Below, one piece after another: positions 21,681-31,664 of a stretch of DNA of 64,000 nucleotides. The position numbers and the translations under genes were made by a program. The stretch is taken from assembly GCA_024867545.1 (NCBI GenBank), contig JANFNE010000032.1, positions 124,001 to 188,000 on the forward strand. The letters are read 5' to 3'. The notes under the pieces were generated by a model, which saw only the letters and a list, made by a program, of their open reading frames with translations, did not search any database and was not told where the DNA came from. Origin of the DNA: Phytopythium helicoides (taxonomy: Eukaryota; Oomycota; Peronosporomycetes; Pythiales; Pythiaceae). Numbering within the stretch: the first letter of the stretch is position 1; every line of letters starts with the position of its first letter.

Positions 21681-21929
21681 TGGCTGGCGAGCTTCGCTTG
21701 GAAAAACAAATCACGCATAGCGATCATATTGTTTTCTCTTTCTGCAGTTTGCTGCGGTATTGAACTCTATATTTACAGTTATGCATGGTATAGTTTGGTG
21801 ATTTGCGGCGGTTCGTCTCTGGCCAATCATGTCGACGGGCATTGCTGGTGGCGGCAGCACTTGCTGGTGGCTGCGCGCGTCGCTGCCCATTCACGCGCCG
21901 GCGACTTGCTGACTGAGGAGCGGAAGCTG
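21681..21929. promoter_or_regulatory. Shared divergent promoter of MDN1 and PWP1
   Basis: The two oppositely transcribed genes are separated by about 250 bp, or 324 bp if midasin starts at its second Met. The stretch holds a CCAAT box (GGCCAATCATG near 21822) and an AT-rich patch at about 21720-21800, unlike the GC-rich coding flanks. Both products act in ribosome biogenesis, so a common control region is plausible. No experimentally known oomycete element was matched exactly. Confidence 0.5.
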
Positions 21930-23653
21930 ATGATCTCGACGCTCGCGTGGGTGCCGCGCGGGGCCTCGCGCCGCATGCCCGAGAAGCTCAAGCTGACGGA
22001 GCAGGAGGTGCAGCTCATGCACGAGCTGGCGGCCGAGGAGGAGCTCGAGGAGAAGGAGGCCATGGAGGCGGCCATGGAGGCCGACAGCGACGAGGAGGAG
22101 GCGCACAGTGGCGCCGAGCAGCCCGCGGACGCCGACGGACTGCCCGCGTCCTTCAAGATGGACGAGTACGACGAGGAGGACGACGAGGCCGCCATCAACA
22201 ACTACATCGGCCAGAGCGGCGCCATCGACGACGAGGACGGAGATGAGGACGACGCCGGCGACGACGACGAGCAGGTCGACGCCGAGGGCAACGTCGAGAT
22301 GGCGGACGACGATGACGATGACGGCAACGACGACGACGACGAGCTGGAGCTTGACAAGGAGGACATTGAGATCCGACCCACCGACTCGGTCATCCTCGTC
22401 GCCAACACCGAGGAGGAGTTCAGCAACCTCGAAGTGCAGGTTTACGACGAGGAAAACGGCGCGCTCTACGTGCACCACGAGATCAACCTGCCAGCCTTCC
22501 CACTGTCGCTCGCGTGGATGGACTGCGCGCCAGTGCCGCTCGACCCCGCCAAGGGACCCGTGGACGGCAGCTTCGTCGCCGTTGGCACCTTCAAGCCAGG
22601 CATTGAGATCTGGAACCTCGACGTGCTTGACGTGCTCGAGCCATCGGCCGTGCTTGGTGGTGAAGAGAGCGAGGAGCTGCGCGACGTAGCCATGCCGTCC
22701 ATCGCCAAGCAGAAGCGCCGGAAAAACAAGCACCAGATCTCGCTCAAGCCGGGCAGCCACCACGACGCGGTCATGTCGCTTGACTGGAATAGCAGCCACC
22801 GCAACATGCTGGCCAGTGGCTCGGCTGACACGACCGTCAAGGTGTGGGATATCACGACACAGGCGTGCCTCTACACGATGGGCCATCATTCGGGCAAGGT
22901 GCAGTCGGTACGCTGGAACCCATCCGAGACGACTGTGCTTGCGAGCGCGGCGTTCGACAAGACCATTGTTGTGCTGGACGGCCGCCAGCCCGACGCCTTC
23001 TCCACGTTTGCGCTCTCGGCGGACGTCGAGAGCCTAGCGTGGTGCCCGCACACGCCCAGCACGATTGTCGCGTCCACGGAAGACGGCGCGGTCGTGGGTT
23101 ATGACGTGCGCATGAACGGCTCGGCGCCACTCTTCCGCTTTGACGCGCACGCCGGCGCTGTGTCAGCGATCTCGTTCTCAGCGCAGATCCCTGGTCTGTT
23201 CGCTACTGCGGGTGTTGACAAGACGGTCAAATTGTGGGACCTCAAGGACAACTCACCAGTGTGCATCACCTCCAAGGAGATGAATGTGGTACGTCTCATG
23301 TCTGGTGAATTGGAAATGATTGTTAGAGCAAAAGCACTAACTTTGTTGTTGTCTCTTGACAGGGCGAGCTATTCACCATGTCGTTCTACCAGGACTCGCC
23401 GTTCATGCTGGGCGTGGGGGGTTCCAAGGGAGTTCTCGCACTCTGGGATACGTCCGAGAACCAGGGTGTCGAGCGCCGCTTCGGGTCGCGTGCTCCCACT
23501 GGCAGCGCTGCAAGCAGCGACATCTCGTCGTCATTCCGGTCTCCTGCACAGCTTGGCGAGGAGCTGGCACGGCAGGAAGAGGAGGAGCGAGCCCAACAGC
23601 AGCAACAGCAGGGGAAGAGCAAGAAGAAGGGTGGCAAGGGCAAGAAGAAGTGA
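21930..23653 (+). CDS. PWP1: Periodic tryptophan protein 1 homologue (WD40)
   Basis: Exons 21930-23288 and 23363-23653, separated by a 74-nt GTACGT...CAG intron in phase 0, give 549 residues. The start MISTLAWVPRG matches the characteristic N-terminus of Pwp1 proteins (yeast begins MISATNWVPRG). An acidic Asp/Glu stretch follows at about residues 60-160, then WD40 repeats: HHDAVMSLDWN with VKVWD, HSGKVQSVRWN, HAGAVSAISFS with VKLWD, and a last blade in exon 2 (GVLALWD). The tail is basic Lys/Gly (KSKKKGGKGKKK), fitting nucleolar localisation. Pwp1 is a chromatin- and pre-rRNA-associated factor needed for 60S production, so the divergent pairing with midasin is functionally coherent. The frame is open far upstream, but that part belongs to the antisense side of midasin. 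Confidence 0.93.
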
Positions 23654-24183
23654 GCGCAATAGACGAGATGTGACCACGTTGAAGTGAGCTATACACTTTT
23701 ATACATAACTATACGTTTATTGTGTCTATTCCGGTTATTGAACCATCCGGATCTTGGCAACCAAGGTGGTTGAAGCATCGCCCGCTCGGCTAAGCCGGTA
23801 TATAAAGGCTCGATGAAATATTTTGCATCCTCGCCTCTGGGGCGATCGTGACGGTGTTTGCAGACGAAATGGTAGGGCGAGGACCAGTAGGCCCCTAGTT
23901 ATGGCGCGCCTGAGCCAGCAGCGTTCGCCTCGGCCTTCGATCGTCGTATTCATCCTCGCGCTCATCACTAGGATCGGATCGGATCGGATCGGTTGCAACC
24001 TTGGTAACGTGGTTCGATCATCCTTGCAAAATTTCAGTCGCTACCAGCGATGCGAGTCTAGCCAATACGCAAGCCGATCTGAATGGTCAGCGGTTGGAGT
24101 TGAGACGCTCAGTACTTCCTATGTCTGCTAACGTGCAAGTAGTCTACCATTATCCCTCTCTGAAATAAACCGTTTCCATTTTC
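23654..24183. other. Spacer with GGATC microsatellite
   Basis: No gene is visible. A TATAAAGG sequence lies near 23800 and a (GGATC)4GG tract at 23971-23992. The short reading frames here have no coding character. Confidence 0.4.
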
Positions 24184-24353
24184 AAGTTCGAGACAGTAAC
24201 GAAAATCGTTTATTCATCCAGTAACATTGTGCACTTCAGCATCTAACAGTGGATAGCACGATCTTACGGAAGATACCTCCACCGGCCGAGCTGTTGGCAT
24301 TTGGAATCTCGCAGAAAACACCGCGATAGACTCATGGATACCACGCAAGAAGT

Positions 24354-25100
24354 TTAGCTGCACTCGAACTGGATGCCAGCCGCGAAGAGAGAGCCAACCA
24401 CAGGGACGAACCCAGCCAGCTGCTCGGCGAGGAAACCGACGATGCCACAGCCATTGTCTTTGCTATCGGCTTTAGCCGCACTGATGGTGAAGGTGATAGA
24501 GTCCGGGAGCAACTCATCACCAAGGTATGCGCTCACGCGAAGTGTCGAGGGAAGGTAGAGACCGTAGAAGTGGTCCATGCACTGCAGCATTGCGCTGTCG
24601 CAAGATTTCGGACAGGCGACCTTGCTCTTGGGGCCGCATGCCGCAGAAGACGTGTACGAAACAGATTCTTGCCACGTGAAGCCGCTGCAAAGGGTGTACA
24701 CGTCGTATCGCTTGGCAATGCCGAGCTGGTTGTACGCCGCCCACGCCGTCTGCACGATGGCGTCTCGCATCTGATACATGTTGACGCCGGCCTTGTCGTT
24801 GCCTCCCCACGCGCCGTTCATCTGAACGCGCACCCTCAAGTCGAAAGCCGGGCTTCGCTCACCCTTGCACGTGCTTGAATAGGTCCCGTAGTAGTCGTCG
24901 TTGATAGCGCCTTGGCCGTTGTCGTCGCTCGCGTAGATCTTCTGCCACGTCGCGCCGAAGGTGTTGAGGTTGCCGACATTGATAAGGTTGTCGGAGTACT
25001 CGACGTGCATCTTGACCTTTGGTTTGGCCGCGGAGGTATTGGCCTCCGAGTGGCCCACGAATGCGGCCCAAACGAGGAGGAGGACAGCGGTGGTCTTCAT
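24354..25100 (-). CDS. Secreted Cys-containing protein, copy A
   Basis: Intronless, 248 residues. An N-terminal signal peptide is clear: Met-Lys, then a Leu/Val/Ala core, with cleavage probably after HSEA near residue 20. The mature part contains eight cysteines, four of them clustered at about residues 147-163 (AACGP..ACPKSC...LQC). The last 30 residues form a Gly/Val/Phe-rich hydrophobic stretch ending in Cys-Ser, with no charged tail behind it. No known effector motif (RxLR, LxLFLAK, GHRHDWE of NLPs, elicitin spacing) is visible. I do not recognise the family. Four copies lie in this window, so it is a local expansion; a role outside the cell is inferred from the signal peptide alone. It forms the left arm gene of the inverted repeat and differs from copy B at roughly one residue in ten. 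Confidence 0.88.
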   Translation of the reverse strand: MKTTAVLLLVWAAFVGHSEANTSAAKPKVKMHVEYSDNLINVGNLNTFGATWQKIYASDDNGQGAINDDYYGTYSSTCKGERSPAFDLRVRVQMNGAWGGNDKAGVNMYQMRDAIVQTAWAAYNQLGIAKRYDVYTLCSGFTWQESVSYTSSAACGPKSKVACPKSCDSAMLQCMDHFYGLYLPSTLRVSAYLGDELLPDSITFTISAAKADSKDNGCGIVGFLAEQLAGFVPVVGSLFAAGIQFECS

Positions 25101-25154
25101 GGAGACGTGAAGGGTAGTGAAGGGAAGGCTGGCTGGAGAAGTATCGAGGACGTC

Positions 25155-25170
25155 GAAGAATGGGAAGTGA
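25155..25170 (-). promoter_or_regulatory. Oomycete-type core promoter of copy A
   Basis: On the minus strand this reads TCACTTCCCATTCTTC, 55 bp upstream of the ATG. It fits the oomycete initiator plus flanking promoter region (TCAYTYY...CAWTTT). The identical 16-mer lies at a similar distance before all four family members. Confidence 0.7.
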
Positions 25171-25499
25171 GTGGATCGGAGTCGGGGGCCGGCGGCGTGT
25201 GCAGCTTCCGCTTGCTCGTTCGTGGTGGTGCTGAAGTCTGTGTCTGCTCTCAGGGATTTGCTCCCAATCGTGCATGTGCGTTGAAGTTTTTGCTGTCAGA
25301 GTGTCAGGTTGTGCCTCACAGTAGTGAGAACAGCCGTGAGCACGAAAGGATCGCTACTGTACCATGTTTTCTGACAGATCAAAATGCTCTGGTTGATCAT
25401 GAGATTTGCCACTGACCTGACTCTATCAATCTTCCAAGTTATCCCAGCGGTGCTGGGATTTGTCAGCGTGTGTTAGTGTTAGTCCATTTTATGGAGGCA

Positions 25500-25870
25500 A
25501 AGCCTCCACGTCTCCAGAGTTCTACAGTAATCGGCATCCAGGCTGGTGTTGAGGCATTGTATCCCGACTGGCGGTGTTGTCGCCACCTAGTGGATCCACT
25601 CACTCCGGCGTCGTTTTAAATATCCTACAGAGCTGGCTTTCCTTTGTGCGAAGCCTAAGTGAAATGTAAAAGGACTTGGGAATGAGCAGCATGTAGATAC
25701 TCTGGACCAGAGGTGTAGGGTCACACAACGAATCTTTGAAAGATTGTTTGCTGTCCGAGGACAAGTCATGTACAGCTGGCAACTAATTTGACGTCTTGAA
25801 CTCTCTCAAAGCAGGCACATCCGTTTTGTGGTGAGGACTCAAAGGATCCGAACACGTTGACAGTTTGTGT
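25500..25870 (-). repeat. Dispersed repeat R, copy in left arm
   Basis: Mirror of the segment at 26330-26720 as part of the inverted repeat, and also recognisably similar to 44590-45095. Shared landmarks are a GTTCTACAGTAATCGGCAT-like segment and a TTGTCCTCGGACAGC-like segment. It has no open frame of convincing length. Confidence 0.6.
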
Positions 25871-25994
25871 TGATGGCATTGGAAAGCACACGCACACAGA
25901 AGTTTGAGACGTCTACAAAGAACAGTATCCTCGAAGAGCAGGCAGTCCGCGGAAAGGCTGTCGATAGAATAGGTGGCAGAAAACCGGTAGCCTA

Positions 25995-26175
25995 TTTTGA
26001 GGTCGCAACGTTAATCTGCAACCTCTTGGATCGACAGTCCTTTTTGAGGTCGCAATGATTACTCACAATTTCTTGGATCGATAGCCTTTTTGAGATCACA
26101 ATGATTACCCACAATTTCTTGGATCGGCCGCCTTTTTGAGGGCATAATGTTTACCCACATCCTGTTTGATTGACC
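25995..26175. repeat. 46-bp tandem repeat, four units
   Basis: Units at 25995-26040, 26041-26086, 26087-26132 and 26133-26175 (last incomplete). Each begins TTTTTGAGGTCGCAATGATT or a close variant and contains CTTGGATCG towards its end. The array sits exactly at the centre of the large inverted repeat. Confidence 0.85.
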
Positions 26176-26329
26176 GTTGCGGATAAAAAACGACCTCAAA
26201 ACAAGGTTGCAGATAAACGTTGTGACCACAAAATAGGCTACCGGTTTTCTATCGACAGCCTTTCCGCGGCCTGCCTGTTGTTCGCGGACGCTGTTCTTTG
26301 CAGACATCTCAAACTTCTGTGTGCGTGTG

Positions 26330-26720
26330 CTTTCCAATGCCATCGACACAAACTGTCAACGTGTTCGGATCCTTTGAGTCCTCACCACAAAACGGATGTG
26401 CCTGCTTTGAGAGAGTACAAGACGTCAAATTATTAGCCAGCTGCACATGACTTGTCCTCGGACAGCAAACAATCTTTCAAAAACTCGTTGTGTGACCCTA
26501 CGCCTCTGGTATCTACATGCTGCTCATTCCCAAGTCCTCGTACATTTCACTTAGGCTTTGCACAAAGAAAAGCTAGCTCTGTAGGATATTTATAACGACG
26601 CCGGAGTGAGGGGATCCACTTGGTGGCGACAACTCTGCAAGTCGGGATACAAGGCCTCACTACCAACCTGGATGTCGATTACTGTAGAACTCCGGAGACA
26701 TGGAGGCTTTGCCTCCATAA
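26330..26720 (+). repeat. Dispersed repeat R, copy in right arm
   Basis: Homologous to about 44590-45000 in the same orientation. Shared anchors in order: ATCGACACAAACTG, GGATCC..TGAG..CCTC, ACGTCAAATTA.TAGCCAGCTG, GTCCTCGGACAGCA, CTCGTACATT. A transposon remnant is possible but no coding motif survives. Confidence 0.6.
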
Positions 26721-27037
26721 AATGGACTAACACTAACACACGCTGACAAACCCCAGCACCGCTGGGATAACTTGGAAGATTGATAGAGTCAGGTCTGTGG
26801 CAAATCTCATGATCAACCAGAGCATTTTGATCTGTCAGAAAACATGGTACAGTAACGATCCTTTCGTGCTCACGGCCGTTCTCACTACTGTGAGCCACAA
26901 CCTGACACTCTGACAGCAAAAACTTCAACACTCATCTACGATTGGGAGCAAATCCGTGAGGCAGACACAGACTCCAGCACCACCGCGAACGAGCAAGCGG
27001 AAGCTGCACACACCGCCGACTCCCGGCTCCGATCCAC

Positions 27038-27053
27038 TCACTTCCCATTCTTC
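27038..27053 (+). promoter_or_regulatory. Oomycete-type core promoter of copy B
   Basis: TCACTTCCCATTCTTC, 55 bp before the ATG, identical to the elements before the other three copies. Confidence 0.7.
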
Positions 27054-27107
27054 GACGTCCTCGACACTCCTCCACCCAGTCTTCCCTCCACTACCCTTCG
27101 CATCCCC

Positions 27108-27854
27108 ATGAAGACCAGCGCCGTCCTCCTCCTCGTTTGGGCCGCATTCGTGGGCCATTCGGAGGCCAACACCTCCGCGGCCAAACCAAAGGTCAAGATG
27201 CACGTCGAGTACTCCGACAACCTAATCAATGTCGGCAACCTCAACACCTTCGGCGCGACGTGGCAGAAGATCTACGCGAGCGACGACAACGGCCAAGGCG
27301 CTATCAATGACAACAATTACGGGACCTATTCAAGCACGTGCAAGAGTGCGCAAAGGCCGGATTTCGACTTGAATGTGCGCGTGCAGATGAACGGCGCGTG
27401 GGGAGGCAACGACAAGGCCGGCATCAACATGTATCAGATGCGAGACGCCATCGTGCAGACGGCGTGGGCGGCGTACAACCAGCTCGGCATTGCCAAGCGA
27501 TACGACGTATACACCCTTTGCAGCGGCTTCACGTGGCAAGAATCCGTTGATTACACGCCGTCTGCGGCGTGCGGCCCCAAGAGCGCGATCACCTGTCCGA
27601 AATCTTGCGAAAGCGGAATGTTGCAGTGCTTGGACCACTTCTACGGTCTCTACCTTCCCTCGACCCTTCGCGTGAGTGCATACCTTGGCGATGAGTTGCT
27701 CCCGGACTCTATCACCTTCACCATCAGTGCGGCTAAAGCCGATAGCAGAGACGAAGGCTGTGGCATCGTCGGCTTCATCGCCGAGCAGCTGGCTGGATTC
27801 GTCCCTGTGGTTGGCTCTCTCTTCTCGGCGGGTATCCAGTTCAAGTGCAGCTAA
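27108..27854 (+). CDS. Secreted Cys-containing protein, copy B
   Basis: Intronless, 248 residues, the mirror-image partner of copy A. It has the same signal peptide (one Thr-to-Ser change at residue 4), the same eight cysteines and the same hydrophobic Gly/Val/Phe C-terminus ending KCS. Differences from A cluster in the loop after the first mature cysteine (about residues 77-86) and in scattered conservative changes. The reading frame is fully intact and its core promoter and poly(A)-type signal are retained, so both copies look functional. Function not recognised. Confidence 0.88.
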   Translation: MKTSAVLLLVWAAFVGHSEANTSAAKPKVKMHVEYSDNLINVGNLNTFGATWQKIYASDDNGQGAINDNNYGTYSSTCKSAQRPDFDLNVRVQMNGAWGGNDKAGINMYQMRDAIVQTAWAAYNQLGIAKRYDVYTLCSGFTWQESVDYTPSAACGPKSAITCPKSCESGMLQCLDHFYGLYLPSTLRVSAYLGDELLPDSITFTISAAKADSRDEGCGIVGFIAEQLAGFVPVVGSLFSAGIQFKCS

Positions 27855-28023
27855 ACTTCTTGCGTGGTGTTCATGAGTCTATCGCGGTGTTTTCTGCGAG
27901 ATTCCAAATGCCAACAGCTCGGCTGGTGGAGTTATCTTCCGTAAGATCGCGCTATCCACTGTTAGACGCTGAAGTGCACAATGTTACTGGATGAATAAAC
28001 GATCTTCGTTACTGTCTCGTATT

Positions 28024-29312
28024 CAAAGAGAGAAGCGATCTCGTTCGGAGCGGACTGGGGTAGACTACTGGACCTTGCAGGCAGGCAGCCATATAACTCC
28101 AGCCGCCGGTCGCTCACTCAGGTATGCTCTGTCGCTAGGCTCATGCACTGGTGGTGGTCACCACCAAGAGTTGTTGTACAAGGATTGCATACCATCTCGT
28201 CTTGATCACCAAGTCCTAGTCGCAAGCTGGGCGATTATACAGCGCCGCCTTTGTACAGGCGGTACGGTGAGGCAACAGACGGTCTCACGTAGCCAACTTC
28301 GAGCTTCTTGTGTGCCCGAATTCGTCCTTGTGTGAGTATGCTTTCACGATCGTTATGCCCAGACCACACCTCACCAAGAAGCAGCAGAATGTGGACAGTG
28401 CACTCCCAACTCGACTAGGCTCAAGCCCAGGCCGTGCTCTTAATGTCAATCGCCCATCAGTCCAATTAATGTGCATTATTCTGAGCTAGCAGAGTTTTCT
28501 CGGCCTTTGCTCGTCGTGCTCGTCCTCGGGGTCGTCACGGTCACGGTTCGGTTTTGGCTCATTGTGTTCGTCCTCAGGCTCATGGTCTCTCGTTCATGGT
28601 CTCGCGTTCGTGGTCATTGTCTTGTTCGTGGTCATTGTCTCGTTCGTTGGCATGGTCTCATTTGTGGGCGGGGTCTCGTGTGGCCTGCAAGGCAACAACA
28701 CGTCAGCCTCCTCTTTCTCCATTGGCTGTGCTCTCTCATGCGTGCCTGCGCCTCGCAGTGCCGCGCTTTCCTTATCCTCGCGCTGGCCCGTTGCCGCCGC
28801 TCGCTCCTGCGGCCTCAAAGACGTGAGAGGTCCCCGCAACGCTCGACAGCTGCTCACCTGCGAGTCTCTGGAGCTGGTGGAGCCCCTGTCGACTTGGAGA
28901 TGTGAGCGGGAGCCGGCGGATCTGGGAATGAGGAGACCGTCGAGGCGAGCCGACCTGGCGGAGAAGGAAAGAGCAACCGTTCTTTGGAGACTGTGAGTCG
29001 TGAGTACTGCTGCTGCCGCTACTGCAGCTACCAGCGTTGAGATGCTTTGTAGATGGCCGTACTAAACTTCTGAAATTGGAAGTGAAAGAAAAGTGGATGG
29101 CTGCTGGCACTCGTGCTTGCCGAAGCTCCGCAACAGCAGGATCGAGATGACAAAGAGCCGTAGAGCTGGAAATGAATACGTCGGATGCCACATCGGATTC
29201 GTGTGGAGCCGAGGGAGCGGCACGAACTACAGTATAATCCGTGTGGTTGCTCTCCCCCGTGCATCTACTCAATCGCAGCGACAACATGTAGAGCTTACGC
29301 GAAGAAAGGTAT
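28024..29312. other. Spacer with low-complexity sequence
   Basis: No convincing gene. A short reiterated tract around 28575-28680 alternates GGTCATTGTCT and CTCGTTCGTGG-like words. The minus-strand frame at 28772-29335 is Ser-rich and could be a further fragment of the Ser/Gly remnant at 29880-30830, but that is weak. Confidence 0.3.
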
Positions 29313-29600
29313 CTAAAGCAGAGCAAGGTAACCAAATGCTCAAAATGATCACGTCCACGTAGTTTTGTCGTTGCATCGACAAAGCATTGAGCTATCCTGC
29401 CATGACACAGTCAATACTATTGTCAGCCTCGCTGTCGATAAGCGTAGAGCTTTGGACGCCTTGGAACGTTGCCTCCCGACTGAGTTGTCGCCGACCAGTT
29501 ACCCACTCCCTACAACCTTGATTGAATATGTACAGCCTAGATTCCGTGCACGGAGGCATGCCTTCCATTGCACAAAGCCTCTTTGAAGTGTGCAAGAACT
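29313..29600 (-). repeat. Dispersed repeat R, fragment
   Basis: Its reverse complement matches about 44830-45095. Shared anchors: AACCAAATGC.CAAAATGATCACGTCCAC, then a GACAAAG.ATTGAGCTAT segment and CATGACACAGTCAA. This is the part of R lying furthest from the secreted genes. Confidence 0.65.
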
Positions 29601-29879
29601 GGGTAACGAGCGGTAAGGTATTCTTATATCGATACCACACAAACATTTGCTGATTGAGAACTAGTCGTGCGACGAACTCATTGAATCGTTGCTGTCAGCA
29701 CTGGACGTCAAACTACTCTTGTATCGTCATAATAATATTTACCATCTCGTACCGCTTGCTGAAGAAAGACACTGCCAACACGCCTTCAGTAGCGGTGCGC
29801 AGGAATGGCAAGCGCTATAACGTCTGCCGTATCGCTCTTTGCAACGCTGCTAAAGTCAAGCTACTGCTGCACCATCCAG

Positions 29880-30830
29880 CCCTACCTGATGACGCCACTT
29901 ATTTGCTAGCGCCACTTGGGCTAGTTGCCGCTGCAGACGATGAACCGAACAGTAGGTCGCCGCGGATAGTGCTGCCGACATCACACTTCGTCACCACACT
30001 TCCACCAAGCTGACTTCCAGAGCTGCTCCCCACCGAGATGACGCCGCTCACGTGGCTCCTGGCAGAAGAACCGCCCACAAACTGCACCACCGGAGATCAA
30101 GACTTCTCCGGCAAAGACCGACTTCGAGGTAGCACCACTCGACACACGCACCGTGTCGCCTGCAGTCAAAGACCTTGCACCATCCGATGCATTCAAGTCG
30201 CCGCCGATCGATCGAGCGCCGCTAGACAGCGACAAACACAGACCACCAGCCCAACAGACCAAGAGCCCACGCTGCTAGAGATCGTCATGGGATTCCGCCG
30301 GACAACTCTCCAGTGACATCAAACACACTCCCTGCCCCGTCAGAAGCAGTCGAGGATGCATCTGATGAGACGACTCCGAAGCACGACTCTGCTCTTCACT
30401 GCGCCAATCAACTCGCTTGAGCTCACACTCGCCATGCCGCTTGCCGTTGCCTCGCTTGCACCGCTCAGAATGTTCACGCTGTCGCCCGTACCGCAAGACG
30501 ATGCATCAATCGGCAGTGAGATGGACGAGCCGCTGCCGCTCGCGTAAGATCTGGCCACGAGTTTGATCACATCGACGAGCCGCCCCCAACCCGCAAGGAT
30601 TCGTTCGCCGCGCCAAAGTCGCTGCCCATGATACTGTACAGTAGTCACGTTGCCGCTGCTGGCTGTTGTTCCCGTAGCTGAGCACAAAAATCGTGCCAGA
30701 GCCACTCGTGGGCAAACCACCTGCACATCATTTGCCTGCTGTGCCATGTGCTGCACGTGGCACAGGCACAGAGCTACCAGCCGATCTGGATGACGACACT
30801 CCATCCGTTGTCGCACCGCCGCCAATGCTT
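29880..30830 (-). pseudogene. Remnant of a Ser/Gly-repeat (solenoid-like) protein
   Basis: Three overlapping minus-strand frames carry the same style of sequence in consecutive pieces: short beta-strand-like units punctuated by Ser/Gly turns, such as GSGSSISLPIDASS, GDSVNILSGASEATASG, GDTVRVSSGATS and GEVLISGGAV. The pieces switch frame several times (about 30600, 30340, 30270 and 30080), and stops prevent any single long protein. This pattern fits a decayed gene for a large extracellular-type repeat protein, perhaps a beta-solenoid. Which family it came from is not certain. The neighbouring DNA holds only repeats, consistent with a degenerating region. Confidence 0.5.
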
Positions 30831-30956
30831 TGCGCGGTGCTGGCGCCGAGAATCTTCAAGGATCACAGTAGTAGCCACGCTGTACTCATCGACCTGCCGT
30901 GTAAATCGCGACATTATGTCTTTCCTGCACAGAAAAGTGTCACCATCACTCGAAGG

Positions 30957-30993
30957 ACAATCATCTCCTTACCTGAGGTAAGGAGATGATTGT
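30957..30993. repeat. Perfect 37-bp palindrome
   Basis: Two perfect 18-bp arms (ACAATCATCTCCTTACCT and its complement) around a single G. It would form an almost loopless hairpin or cruciform. It lies at the upstream edge of the Ser/Gly remnant and has no gene directly next to it. Confidence 0.9.
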
Positions 30994-31200
30994 AAGTTAC
31001 CTCCCCACGACAAGAGCTAACAATGCTTACAAATGCTGGGATGTGAAGGACGCGTGCATTTCAGTCAGCAGAAGCCTTGGGGGCAAATGCGTTATGTTTT
31101 GACATTCGGTCCGAGGCGGAGAGCGTGGTGCGGTGGGTCGAGAATCCGAGAGCTGATGCCTTATCGGCTTCGTTCGCTGTGCCCTCTGCGACCGGAAACA

Positions 31201-31222
31201 GGACTATCCCTCCGGATAGTCC
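31201..31222. repeat. Short hairpin
   Basis: Nine-bp arms GGACTATCC / GGATAGTCC with a 4-nt loop CTCC. Small, but only about 210 bp from the 37-bp palindrome. Confidence 0.7.
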
Positions 31223-31594
31223 CGCTGCTCCGCCGAACAAAAAAAGTTGCTTTAGTTTCCAACAAGCGCAGCCACGCGGGGATAAAGGACAAGCCAGCCA
31301 ACTGCTGTACAGTGCTGTGATCTGTTCTCACAATCGAGCACTCTGACAGCAAACCGTGTGAGTCACAATCGGACACTATTAATGGTGAGTCACGATCTGA
31401 CACGCTGACAGCAAAACTTCAACACTCATGCACGATTGGGAGCAAATCCCAAAGAGCAAACATAAGCTCCACTATGTATCCCCACGAGCGAGCAAGCGGA
31501 AGCTGCACACCCCACCGACTCCTGACTCCCGACTCCGACCCACGAACGAGCAAGCAGGAGCTGTACAAGCCGCCGACCCCCGACTCCGATCCAC

Positions 31595-31610
31595 TCACTT
31601 CCCATTCTTC
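31595..31610 (+). promoter_or_regulatory. Oomycete-type core promoter of copy C
   Basis: TCACTTCCCATTCTTC, 55 bp before the chosen ATG. A related Ser/Pro-coding stretch upstream is repeated (two near copies at about 31490-31600), so the longer open frame beginning at 31428 is probably 5' leader rather than protein. Confidence 0.7.
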
Positions 31611-31664
31611 GACGTCCTCGACACTTCCCCACCCAGCCTTCTCTTCACCCTCCTTCTCGCTCCG

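Larger units (their letters stand above)
24184..28023. repeat. Large inverted repeat with paired secreted-protein genes
   Basis: The left arm (about 24184-26010) is the reverse complement of the right arm (about 26196-28023), each about 1.83 kb. Matching landmarks include the 3' end with its GATGAATAAAC poly(A)-type signal, the whole secreted-protein gene, the conserved promoter, and the block beginning at the GTTTGTGTTGATGGCATTGG segment (25865) and its mirror (about 26355). The arms carry many substitutions and a few indels, so the duplication is not brand new. The central spacer of about 190 bp is made of 46-bp tandem repeats. Confidence 0.85.

Noticed and set aside
20985..21929. N-terminal extension of the PWP1 frame into the midasin gene
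   Set aside because: Pwp1 proteins start with the MIS...WVPRG segment at 21930; the upstream part is antisense to the midasin start.
21891..22889. 332-codon frame antisense to PWP1
   Set aside because: Val/Leu-rich shadow of the Asp/Glu codons of PWP1, no domain.
31428..31664. Extended N-terminus of secreted copy C
   Set aside because: The stretch covers the conserved core promoter and is not shared by the other copies; the signal peptide starts at 31665.
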